A stretch of 47,204 bases of DNA, from positions 1,542 to 48,745 of the forward strand of contig PLXO01000041.1 in assembly GCA_003151425.1 (NCBI GenBank), given 5' to 3'. How positions within the stretch are numbered: the first letter of the stretch is position 1; every line of letters begins with the position of its first letter. Of this stretch, positions 25,839 to 34,794 are shown one piece after another. Position numbers and translations under genes: made by a program. This DNA comes from Acetobacteraceae bacterium (lineage in GTDB: Bacteria; Pseudomonadota; Alphaproteobacteria; Acetobacterales; Acetobacteraceae). The notes beneath the pieces are model-generated. The model saw nothing but the letters and a program-made list of their open reading frames with translations. It was not told where the DNA came from and did no database searches.

Positions 25839-28800
25839 ATGAACCAACCATATCGCCTTGGGCTCGACGTTGGCACCAACTCCATCGGCTGGGCGGCGCT
25901 GACGCTCGACCCGACGGGGCGGCCGAGTGACATCCTCGCCCTTGGCGCCCGTATCTACAGCGACGGGCGTAATCCGAAGGATGGGACCTCACTCGCCGTC
26001 GCGCGCCGCATGCCGCGCGGGATGCGCCGGCGGCGCGATCGCTATCTGCGTCGGCGCGACGATCTGATGGAGGCGTTGATTGCGCTGGACCTGATGCCGG
26101 CAGACGAGGCGGAGCGCCAGGCACTGGTTACGCTCGATCCCTATGTCTTGCGTGCGAAGGCCGCGCGCGTACCACTGCCGCCGAACGAGCTTGGACGCGC
26201 CCTGTTCCACCTGGATCAGCGCCGCGGCTTCAAGTCGAACCGCAAGACCGACACGAGCGACGACAACAAGCTTACCGACAAGATCGAGGCGCTCGATCGG
26301 CTCATCGGCGACCGGACACTGGGCGAGTACCTCCACCGGCGTAGGCTTAAAGGGAAGATGGTGCGTGCGCGGCCGGAAGCGGCGTTCTATCCGCATCGCG
26401 CTCTGTACGAGAAAGAGTTCGACAAAATCCAGGAAACCCAGGCACCGCACCACACTCTGCGCCCAGAACAATGGGCGCACTTGCGGGACATCATGTTCTT
26501 CCAACGCCCACTGAGACCGGTCGATCCGGGCTGGTGCCTGCTTGAAGAAGGCGAGCAGCGCGCGCACCGCGCCCTGCCCTGCGCACAGGAATTCCGCATG
26601 GTGCAGGAGGCGAACAACCTGCGCATCCTAGTTCCAGGCGAGTCAGGACGGCCGCTGAACCGCGACCAGCGCGACCGGGTGCTGAAGGAATTGCGGACCA
26701 AGAAAGAACTGAAGCTCGACGGTCTGCTGAAATTGCTCAAGCTACCGTCAGGCGCGCGGGTCAATCTGTTCGACGAGAATCGCAAAGCGCTGAAAGGCGA
26801 CGAGACGGCCGCGCGCCTCTCGCACAAGGACTCGTTCGGTCGGCTCTGGCACGCCTTGCCGTTCGCGCGGCGGACTGACATCGTCCGCAAGCTGATCGAG
26901 ACCGAAAGCGCCGATGAGATCGAACGGATCGCGCGGGCCGAATGGAAACTGGATACGGCCGCCGCGAAGAAACTGGCCGCGACGTCTTTGCCCGAAGGCT
27001 ATGCGCGGCTCAGCGAAAAGGCGATCGGCAAGCTGGTCCCGGTGATGGAGGAGCAGGGCCTCAACTATGCCGAGGCAGTCGCGGAAATCCCCGAGTATCG
27101 ACATCACTCAGATTTCCGCCCGGATCGCGAGTTGGATGAGCTGCCGTATTACGGCGCCATCCTGACGCGTCAGGTGGTTGGGACCGATCCCACCAAACCA
27201 AAGGAAGATGAGGTTGGGCACTACGGACGCATCGCCAACCCGACCGTGCATATCGGGCTCGGGCAACTCCGACGCCTCGTTAATCGGGTGATCACGGCCT
27301 ACGGCAAGCCGGCGGAGATTGTCGTCGAGTTGGCGCGAGACCTCAAGATGAACAAGGAGGAGAAGGAAGCGGAGCGAAAGCGGAACCGGGAGAACGAGCA
27401 GGCAAACCGGATCAGGGAAGAGCAGATCAAGTCCGCCCATCGGGTGTCATCACCGCATCTGCTACGCAAGCTGCGGTTGTGGGAGGAGCAGAATTACGGC
27501 TCCTGCAAGGTTTGCCCATTCACGGGCCAGACGATCTCGTTCGAAATGGCAACGGATCACCGTACTGAGATCGAGCACATTTTGCCTTTTTCAAAGACGC
27601 TTGACGATTCCATGGCGAACAAGGTGCTGGCGCTGAAGGCGGCGAACGACGCCAAGGGTGATCGCTCGCCGTACGAGGCGTTCCATACCAGCCCCAGGAT
27701 CGGCACGATCGAATACGACTACCCAAATATACTTCGATACGCCGACGCGTTGCCGCCGAACAAGCGCTGGCGGTTTCTTCCGGACGCTATGGAGCGATTC
27801 GAGAACGAGAAGGAATTTCTGGACCGCCAGCTTAACGAGACGAAGTATCTGTCACGCACAACCAGGCTATACCTGGCCCACCTGTACAACGAGAGGGCCG
27901 AAGCGCGTCAGCGGGTGCGAGCTATTCCAGGCAAGCTCACCGCCATGCTTCGCGGCAAGTGGGGACTGAGCGCGCTGCTGCGCGACCACAACCGGACGGG
28001 CGGTGACGGCGACGACGGGCCGGCGCGGAAAAACCGCGATGACCACCGTCACCATGCGATCGATGCCTTCGTGATCGCCATGACGGATCAGGGATTGCTG
28101 AAGCGCATCTCCGATCTGAACTCGGATCCCGAGCGGACGCGGCTGATCGAGAAGATGGACCCTCCCTGGCCCGACTTCTCCTACGAGCAATTCCGCGAGC
28201 GCTCGACCGTATGGTCGTGTCGCATAAGCCGGATCACGCAGAACGCAAGCAGAAGCGCAAGACGCCTGGGACGCCAGGCAAGGTTCCAAGCGAGCAGGGC
28301 AAGACGACCGGCTCGCTGCACAACGACACCGCATACGGCTTTGTCAAAGATCGCGACGGCAACATTGCCCCCGGCAAGAACGGCACATGGACGGTCGTCT
28401 CACGTGCGGCCTTGAGCAGCTTCCTCACGCCTAAGGACATGGACAAGGCGCTCATGGCCGTACGCGACAATGCTCTGCGCGTAGCGCTGACGGCGGAATG
28501 GGAGAGGTCCAAGCAAGCGGCACTGGCCAACGAAGGTGCCACCCCCGGCGACGGTGAAAAACGCAAGCAGAACCCCGCCGCGCTGTTCGCCGATCGTGTC
28601 GAGAAAAAAGGCATTCCGCTCAACGGGCGCACCGTGAAAGTCCGCCGCGTGCGGATGGTCGAGGAGCTGGCCGTGGTGCCGATCAACGATCGCCGCACCG
28701 GCAAGCCCTATAAGGCTTACAAGCCGGATGGCAACGCCTTTGCCGACGTCTACCGGCTGCCCACCGGGCGGTGCACCGCGGTCGTCATCCGGCGCTTCGA

Positions 28801-29131
28801 CGCCAACCAGCCGGCCTTCGACCCGGCGAAGTTCCGGCCGCATCCCGCCGCGAAGAAACTCATCCGCCTGCATATCGACGACATGGTCCCGCTGGAGGAC
28901 GCCGGGCAGCGCAAAATCCTGCGGGTTGTGAAGATGAGCGGCCAGACCGTCACCCTGGCGGAACACCACGAAGGCGGCGCGCTGAAGAAGCGCAACGACG
29001 ACAAGGATGATCCGTTCAGGTACCTGGAAAAATCGGCGAACATGCTGATCGGCATGGGGCTGCGCAAGATCGGCGTGGACGAAATCGGCCGCCTCAGCGA
29101 TCCGGGGCCGCGCGTCGCAAGAAACACCTGA
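25839..29131 (+). pseudogene. cas9: Type II-C Cas9, split by a one-base frameshift
   Basis: ATG 25839 follows GGGGAGG (25824-25830). Frame one encodes RuvC-I (YRLGLDVGTNSIGWAAL, D10), the Arg-rich bridge helix (ARRMPRGMRRRRDRYLRRRD), REC, RuvC-II (EIVVELARDLKMNKEEKEAE, E497), HNH (CKVCPFTG, then TEIEHILPFSKTLDDS, H580) and RuvC-III (HRHHAIDAFVIA, D742). At 28199 the frame breaks. Restoring one G gives FREALDRMVVSHKPDHA, the normal Cas9 continuation. The wedge/PAM-interacting part (KTTGSLHNDTAYGF ... DPFRYLEKSANML) runs to 29131. The repaired length is about 1,097 residues, normal for II-C. As it stands, frame one ends at 28415 after 72 wrong codons. An ATG at 28211 could start the C-terminal piece. 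All catalytic residues are present; the lesion may be a sequencing error. Confidence 0.93.
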
Positions 29132-29370
29132 TGATCGGCCGCGTCGTGGAGATCGCCAGCGACCGGCGCCACCTGGCGCTGTCGCGAGGCTTCATGACGG
29201 TTTCGACCGAGGGCAGCGAGGTCGGGCGCGTGCCGCTCGACGACATCGGCGTCCTGCTTTGCAACGCACACGGCCTCACGTATTCGAACAACCTACTGCT
29301 GGAACTGTCACGACGCGGCGTCGCCGTTGTGCTGTGCGGTCCGGATCACATGCCGGTCGCCTGGGTTTGA
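29131..29370 (+). pseudogene. cas1: Cas1, N-terminal remnant (79 codons)
   Basis: The frame overlaps the cas9 stop by one base (TGATG). It encodes MIGRVVEIASDRRHLALSRG, then GRVPLDDIGVLLCNAHGLTY, SNNLLLELSRRGVAVVLCGP and DHMPVAWV, matching the N-terminal beta domain of type II Cas1. It then stops. A full Cas1 is about 300 residues, and the catalytic Glu/His/Asp residues lie in the lost C-terminal domain. The CRISPR array begins 24 bp after the stop and no cas2 follows. A deletion removing most of cas1, cas2 and the leader explains this. Spacer integration by this locus alone should be impossible. Confidence 0.9.
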
Positions 29371-29394
29371 TGACGCCGGTGCGCCGCCTGGCAA

Positions 29395-30399
29395 AGTTTA
29401 GCCGATAGGAGATCGCGCGCCAGCCGCAACTCGATCTTCGACCGCCCGACCAAGTTCACCAGTTTAGCCGATAGGAGATCGCGCGCCAGCCGCAACAGCG
29501 TAACGTCTGTCGTCGTGTCGGACATTAGTTTAGCCGATAGGAGATCGCGCGCCAGCCGCAACTCGGCCACACGCATGTCGTGACGCTGCCGGAGTTTAGC
29601 CGATAGGAGATCGCGCGCCAGCCGCAACTGGATGTCGCTGCTGACCTTCTCCGGCACCAGTTTAGCCGATAGGAGATCGCGCGCCAGCCGCAACGCTGTA
29701 TGTGCACTACCCGCGGATCCTGCAGTTTAGCCGATAGGAGATCGCGCGCCAGCCGCAACACCGCGTGACCGCCGGCGATCGCGTCGGTCAGTTTAGCCGA
29801 TAGGAGATCGCGCGCCAGCCGCAACGGACAGGCTACGCGCGCGCTGGGGCGATGTAGTTTAGCCGATAGGAGATCGCGCGCCAGCCGCAACCAAGGCACC
29901 CAAACCAACCCGATCGGCGGCAGTTTAGCCGATAGGAGATCGCGCGCCAGCCGCAACACGAGCTATACGGCCGCAAAGCCGCCTGAAGTTTAGCCGATAG
30001 GAGATCGCGCGCCAGCCGCAACTCGGGCAATCGCTGGTGACAGCACGGAAAGAGTTTAGCCGATAGGAGATCGCGCGCCAGCCGCAACCGTAGAGATGCG
30101 CGGCCAGCGAGGGCGCCAAGTTTAGCCGATAGGAGATCGCGCGCCGGCCGCAACACATACCGGAGACGAACGCCTTGAAGTGGAAGTTTAGCCGATAGGA
30201 GATCGCGCGCCAGCCGCAACGCAGCGCCACGTCGCACACGCGCTCGACCGAGTTTAGCCGATAGGAGATCGCGCGCCAGCCGCAACTTGCCAGGTCGAGG
30301 CGCGCGACTACGCGGGAGTTTAGCCGATAGGAGATCGCGCGCCAGCCGCAACCCTGCGCCCCGTGCGGCCCCACCAGTTTAGCCGATAGGAGATCGCGC
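29395..30399 (-). CRISPR. Type II-C CRISPR array: 15 full repeats, one truncated repeat, 15 spacers
   Basis: The 36 bp repeat reads, on the plus strand, AGTTTAGCCGATAGGAG, ATCGCGCGCC, AGCCGCAAC. Its complement begins GTTGCGGCTGG, the crRNA orientation implied by the tracrRNA. Full repeats start at 29395, 29461, 29527, 29593, 29659, 29724, 29790, 29856, 29922, 29987, 30053, 30119, 30185, 30251 and 30317. Only the one at 30119 has a change (A to G). A sixteenth at 30376 keeps 24 bases and then diverges. Spacers are 29-30 bp and all different, except the last, which is 23 bp. Every spacer is followed, in crRNA sense, by an intact repeat 5' half. Confidence 0.97.
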
Positions 30400-30525
30400 T
30401 GCTGCTCAATTTTAGGCGATATGTCACTTGCCAAACCCAAGATGAGTAGGAAAACATGCCACGCAGCCGACCTGGACTCATTGACGTACGTCAAGGCGCT
30501 TCCAGTCGTCCCGCGCTAGAAATGC

Positions 30526-30549
30526 CTACGGCACCAAGGGGTGCCGTAG
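30526..30549. other. Perfect hairpin past the array
   Basis: CTACGGCACC and GGTGCCGTAG form a perfect 10 bp stem with an AAGG loop. No T-run follows in either direction, so it may be a transcript end for the minus-strand side or a structural element before the small gene. The 30400-30525 stretch is richer in A+T. It contains ATTTTAGGCGATAT (30409-30422), which looks like one more eroded repeat start. Confidence 0.6.
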
Positions 30550-30577
30550 CATGCAAGAGCGACCCCGCCTAAGTGAG

Positions 30578-30742
30578 ATGACTTCCGATCAGCTATATGA
30601 CCGCGCTGCCGATTTCATGTTTCGATCCAAAGACGCCAGCACTCCATCGCGCCGGAAAAGACTCGGGCAATTAGCCGCGCAATTCAAAAAATTGGCGGCC
30701 GAACGGGAGATTGAGGAAGGGGGTGGGCGCTCGGCGGCTTAG
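30578..30742 (+). CDS. Small charged protein, unknown function
   Basis: The frame reads MTSDQLYDRAADFMFRSKDA then RRKRLGQLAAQFKKLAAERE, a helical, basic peptide of about 54 residues with coiled-coil tendency. An ATG nine codons upstream (30551) is also in frame, but it lies inside the hairpin region; AAGTGAG precedes the ATG used here. It may be a stand-alone regulator or a phage-derived fragment. No family is recognised. Confidence 0.4.
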   Translation: MTSDQLYDRAADFMFRSKDASTPSRRKRLGQLAAQFKKLAAEREIEEGGGRSAA

Positions 30743-30749
30743 TCATCCC

Positions 30750-30884
30750 TCAACCCTTCGGCTTCCGCTTCTTCGGCTCGTGCTTCGGGAGCGGCTTGGA
30801 CTCCGCCAGCTTCTTCAACGCCGTCTCGAACGCGGCCTCGTCCTCGTCGCAGCCTAGTTCGCGGGCGAGTTCAGCGAATCTCGC
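30750..30884 (-). pseudogene. C-terminal part of a small helical protein, start lost
   Basis: The minus strand encodes ARFAELARELGCDEDEAAFE, then TALKKLAESKPLPKHEPKKR and KPKG followed by a stop. This is a coherent amphipathic helix pair with a Lys/Pro tail, common in small alphaproteobacterial proteins. Upstream the frame stays open but becomes Pro/Arg-rich with no plausible start. It therefore looks like a truncated gene. The 30885-31110 stretch beyond it holds no clear gene. Confidence 0.45.
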
Positions 30885-31116
30885 GTGCTGCGCGGTGGCG
30901 GCGCGACGGGACGGGGGGTGGTGCGCGCGGCACCACCCTCACCGTTGGTCCGCTCTTCGCGGCCCAACCGCGCCGCTCGCCGAGCTCTCCCGCCAGTGCG
31001 AGAGGTGTACTGGTGGCATCAGCGGCACCCGGACCGACGCATCATGCCAAATGCGATCGCCCTGGCACCCTTCTGGATTTCGCTGGCGCCGAGGGTGGGT
31101 TTTGGTGTATCACTAA

Positions 31117-31143
31117 CTAACGTATGGTTCAGGATCGCTGATG
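31117..31143 (+). promoter_or_regulatory. Leader of repeat locus 2, conserved with locus 1
   Basis: CTAACTAACGTAT and, nine bases on, AGGATCGCTGATG match the leader at 5528-5561 closely. AGGA (31131-31134) is the ribosome site six bases before ATG 31141. The similarity continues about 70 codons, through CCCCGAGGCGATTGTCGCG, which is CCCCGACGCCATTGTCGCG in locus 1. Confidence 0.5.
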
Positions 31144-31510
31144 CGCCCAATCGCAGCCCTCGCCCGCGTGCCCCTACGCTTCCCCGAGGCGATTGTCGCG
31201 TCGCCGGGGCAATTCTCCATGCAACACCGGCTGCCGGGTGAGGACCCGACGGTAGGACCGAACCCTCGGGGGCGGTCCACGGCGCGGCCGCTGCGGGCGG
31301 CGGAGCAGCAGGACGCTGGCGCCGTGGCAGGCGGGGACTGCCGGCGCGCGGTTGATCAAGCGGGGGGTGATGGTGGGCCATCGGGGGGCGTCAGTCGCGA
31401 ATCGCGGGCCAGCCCCCATGCTGAGCCAGCCACCGCGCACTCGCCCCGCCGGTCGCCCGGTGGGGTTGGCGGGGGGATGGGACGCCGGGGACGCCGGCCA
31501 GGAAGCTGTC
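31141..31510 (+). pseudogene. Leader ORF of repeat locus 2, degenerate paralogue of the 5559 ORF
   Basis: It starts MRPIAALARVPLRFPEAIVA, aligning with MTPITAPSPVISPDAIVAMP of the ORF at 5559, and shares a later SMQ/PMQ segment. The helical module of locus 1 (DHGAASRAVYRTQRAMI) has only a broken trace here in another frame (HRGASVANRGPAPML, about 31379). The frame itself stays open through the array and into thrC, but phase slips between repeat units show it is not maintained. I regard it as a decayed relative; the function is unknown. Confidence 0.4.
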
Positions 31511-31511
31511 C

Positions 31512-32810
31512 GCGAGGCGGAGTGGCGCAATTCGCGAATCTCGACAAAGACCCTATGGAACGCCGTGCGGTCGGCTTGGCGGCAGGACGGGCTGCCGGGG
31601 TGCCGACCGGGCACCTGACCTCTGGGCGCGTTGCGCAATTCACGAATCGCGACAAAGACCCTACGGAGCGCTGCGCCGTGGGCTTGGCGGCAGAACGGGC
31701 TGGCGGGGTGGCAACGAGGCACCTGCCTCCGGGGCGCGTGGCGCCATGCGCAAATCTCGACAAAGACCCTATGGACCACCGCGTGGAGGGCTTGGCAGAA
31801 GGACGGGACCCCGGAATTGCCAGCCAGGGACACCTGCCCTCGGGCGAGTGGCGCAATTCGCGAATCTCGACAAAGACCCTATGGAACGCCGCGCGGTGGG
31901 CCTGGCGGCAGGACGGCAGGCCGGGACGCCGACCAAGGACTTGCCCCCGGGGCGACTGGCGCAATTCGGAAATCTCGACAAAGACCCTATGGAACACCGC
32001 ACGGTGGCGCCTGGCGGCAGGACGGAGCGGCGGGGACGCCGGCCGGGAACCTGGCCCCGAGCGCGTGGTGCAATTCGGGAGTCTCGGACACGACCCCTGC
32101 AACAGTCTGCCACCCGGCGACGACCAGGTGGTCGCGCGGTGGGCTTGGCGGCAGGACGGCACGGCGGGTGGCGCCAGCCAGGGACCTGCACACAAGCGAG
32201 TGGCGCAATTCGGGAATCTCGGACACGACCCCTGGGACAGTCTGCCACCCGGCTATGACCAGATGGTCGCGCGGTGGGCTTGGCGGCAGGACGGCACGCC
32301 GGGGGCGCCACCCAGGGGCCTGCACCCGGGCGAGTGGCGCAATTCGCGAATCTCGACAAAGACCCTATGGAACACCGCGCGGTGGGCTTGGCGGCAGGAC
32401 GGCACGCCGGGGCGCCACCCAGGGGCCTGCACCCGGGCGAGCGGCGCAATTCGCAAATCTCGACAAAGACCCTATGGAACGCCGCGCGGTGGGCTTGGCA
32501 GCAGGCCGGGACGCGAGGGGTGCCAGGCAGGGGCCTGCACCCGGGCGAGTGGCGCAATTCGCGAATCTTGGACAAGAGCGCATGGCGCACCGCGTGGGTC
32601 GCCTTGGCGGCGGGACGGGACCCTGGGGTGCCAACCAGGCACCTGCCGCCGGGGCGAGCGGCGCAATTCACGAATCTCGACAAAGACCCTATGGAACACC
32701 GCGCGGTGGGCTTGGCGGGCCGGGATGCCGGAGGTGCCAGCCAGGAACCTGCCGCCAGGCGCGTGGGGCAATGCGCGAATTCGGCAAAGACCCATGCTGA
32801 GCCCGTCGGT
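31512..32810 (+). repeat. Tandem-repeat array 2, about 13 units of about 108 bp
   Basis: Units share TGGCGCAATTCGCGAATCTC, then GACAAAGACCCTATGGAACG and GCGGTGGGCTTGGCGGCAGG. Anchors lie near 31555, 31663, 31771, 31881, 31989, 32367, 32474, 32582, 32691 and 32794. Three diverged units lie between: one near 32100 and one near 32230 use GTCTCGGACACGACCCCTG-like cores. One frame gives DKDPMERRAVGLAAGR, parallel to EQDPMKRETVRLD of array 1. Several periods are not multiples of three. Confidence 0.85.
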
Positions 32811-32913
32811 GCCACGACGGCGCCGCCCCCTCCCGTTGCCGGTACTGCTGCCCTTACCCCCCGGTCTGGCCAGTCGTGTGCCAAATGCAATCCCCCTGGC
32901 AACGGCTCCGCGC

Positions 32914-34083
32914 CTACGCTGCCAGCTCGCGCATGATCGCATAGAGGTCCGACTTCGCCTCGAACCCGATCCCCGGCAGATCCGGCAGCGTGACAATAGA
33001 ATTCTCCACGCGCGTGCCGTCGGGAAACCCGCCATAGGGCTGGAACACGTCCGGGTAGCTCTCGTTGCCACCCAGGCCCAAGCCGGCGGCGATGGCGAGC
33101 GACATCTGGTGTCCGCCATGCGGGATGCACCGCTTCCAGCTCCAGCCGGCATCCTTCAGCATCGCCAGCGTGCGCTGATACTCGCACAGCCCATACGACA
33201 GCGCGCAGTCGAACTGCAGCCAGTCACGGTCCGGCCGCATGCCGCCGTAGCGGATCAGGTTGCGCGCGTCCTGATGGCTGAACAGGTTTTCCCCTGTCGC
33301 CATTGGACCCGGATAGAACTCGGCCAGCGCCGCCTGAAGCTGGTAGTCGAGCGGATCGCCGGCCTCCTCGTACCAGAACAGATCGTATTGTTGCAGCATC
33401 TTCGCGTATGCGATCGCCGTTGCAAGGTCGAACCGGCCGTTGGCGTCCACCGCCAGCCGCGCCTGGCTGCCGATCTCCTTCAGCACTGCCTCGATCCGCC
33501 GCTGATCCTCGGCCACGCTCTCGCCGCCGATCTTCATCTTCACGACCGTGTAGCCGCGGTCCAGATACGACCGCATCTCTGCGCACAGCGCGCCGTCGCC
33601 CTTGCCCGGGTAGTAATAACCGCCGGCCGCATAGACGAACACGCGCGGATCGGCCGCGATCCCGTGCTGCTCCGCCAGCATCCGGAACAGCGGCCTGCCT
33701 GCCAGTTTCGCCGTCGCGTCCCACACCGCCATGTCGATCGTGCCGACCGCGACCGAGCGATCGCCATGCCCGCCCGGCTTCTCGTTCGTCATCATGCACG
33801 CCCACACGCGGTCGGGATCCAGCGTCTCATTCGCCGCGTCCAGCAATGTCGCCGGCTTCGCCTCCAGGATGCGCGGCGCGAACCGCTCGCGGATCAATCC
33901 GCCCTGGCCATACCGCCCATTGGAGTTGAACCCGTAGCCGACCACCCGCCTGCCGTCGCGCACCGCGTCGGTCACCACGGCGACCACGCTGACGGTCATT
34001 TTCGAGAAGTCGATATACGCGTTGCGGATCGGCGAGCTGATCGGCCGCGTGATCTCGCGCACGTCGAGGATGCGAACGGACAT
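32914..34083 (-). CDS. tarD: D-tartrate dehydratase (enolase superfamily)
   Basis: The 389-residue protein follows the TarD family nearly throughout. It begins MSVRILDVREITRPISSPIR, then RVVGYGFNSNGRYGQGG, KPGGHGDRSVAVGTIDMAVW, VVKMKIGG (the KxK catalytic lysine pair), LAVDANGRF (metal Asp), FWYEEAGDPLDY (metal Glu), MATGENLFSHQDARNL and RCIPHGGHQMSLAIAAG (catalytic His). The enzyme dehydrates D-tartrate to oxaloacetate in the cytoplasm. ATG 34083 is preceded by AAGGAGGG. The strong match to the Bradyrhizobium enzyme is from memory. Confidence 0.93.
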   Translation of the reverse strand: MSVRILDVREITRPISSPIRNAYIDFSKMTVSVVAVVTDAVRDGRRVVGYGFNSNGRYGQGGLIRERFAPRILEAKPATLLDAANETLDPDRVWACMMTNEKPGGHGDRSVAVGTIDMAVWDATAKLAGRPLFRMLAEQHGIAADPRVFVYAAGGYYYPGKGDGALCAEMRSYLDRGYTVVKMKIGGESVAEDQRRIEAVLKEIGSQARLAVDANGRFDLATAIAYAKMLQQYDLFWYEEAGDPLDYQLQAALAEFYPGPMATGENLFSHQDARNLIRYGGMRPDRDWLQFDCALSYGLCEYQRTLAMLKDAGWSWKRCIPHGGHQMSLAIAAGLGLGGNESYPDVFQPYGGFPDGTRVENSIVTLPDLPGIGFEAKSDLYAIMRELAA

Positions 34084-34276
34084 GCAAACCCTCCTTACGG
34101 TTCGTCGCCTGACCGAAGGTCTCCCTCCGCCGGCCTGCGGTCTGGCGGAATTCCCCGCGGGACGCAACGCCCGCGCAGCCGCCCCCCGATGGCATCCAAA
34201 CGCGGCCCCGACGGGTTGCCTTCTCGTCCGGCCGGCCGCATGACGAGGCTCCTTCCGGACCCCTGTGTCGAGAGCC

Positions 34277-34672
34277 ATGCAAAGCATTTCCCTGGCGGCG
34301 GCCGCCCTGGCAGCTTCCCTGTGCGCCGTGTTGACCGCCTGCGCGCCGCCGCCTCCACCACCACCACCGCCGCCGGCGCCGCCGCCCGAGCCGATCGACG
34401 GCACCTATCGTGGCACCTCCACGAGGTTCCAGGCGGACAGCCGCGCCTGCCCGCATCCCGGGCTGGTGCTGCTGGTCGTGCAGGACAGCCAGTTCCAGTA
34501 CCATTGGAGCTACGGCGTCCACATCGACGCATCGATCGCGCCCGACGGCACCATCCGCGGCAGCGCGCCGGATTTTACCCTCGTCGGCAAGCGCGACGGC
34601 AGGCACATGGACGGCGACGTGACCAACGGCGCCTGCGGCCTGCACTTCACCGCGGTCAAGACCCAGCAGTGA
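34277..34672 (+). CDS. Proline-rich small lipoprotein
   Basis: The product starts MQSISLAAAALAASLCAVLT with the lipobox Leu-Thr-Ala-Cys. A run of ten prolines follows, then about 85 residues of small beta-rich domain (EPIDGTYRGTSTRFQ, GTIRGSAPDFTLVGKRDGR). It should be lipid-anchored with the proline run as a tether. The domain is like other small outer-surface lipoproteins of unknown role. A GTG at 34265 is an alternative start. It is divergent from tarD. Confidence 0.75.
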   Translation: MQSISLAAAALAASLCAVLTACAPPPPPPPPPPAPPPEPIDGTYRGTSTRFQADSRACPHPGLVLLVVQDSQFQYHWSYGVHIDASIAPDGTIRGSAPDFTLVGKRDGRHMDGDVTNGACGLHFTAVKTQQ

Positions 34673-34740
34673 CGGTGATCAGTGACCGGTCGCCGGTGAC
34701 CCCCGATCAATTGCCCGCAGGTGATCAGTGGCCGATGAGC
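34667..34740 (+). repeat. Short diverged repeats between the lipoprotein and thrC
   Basis: GGTGATCAGTGACC, GCCGGTGACC and GGTGATCAGTGGCC occur in series right after the lipoprotein stop, which itself lies in the first CAGTGAC. Copy number is small and imperfect. Confidence 0.5.
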
Positions 34741-34794
34741 GCTGATGGCTTGCCCGACTCGCGGGATGCAGCGTTCGCCGATAATCTGCCGCCC

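Noticed and set aside
29371..29394. Remaining cas1 or cas2 sequence between the cas1 stub and the array
   Set aside because: Only 24 bp are present and none of the frames continues Cas1 (expected Trp-Pro-Val-Glu-Gly-His) or resembles Cas2.
29346..30494. Several long minus-strand frames across the CRISPR array, repeating RLARDLLSAKL
   Set aside because: They are translations of the 36 bp repeat plus 30 bp spacers, whose 66 bp period keeps the frame open by chance.
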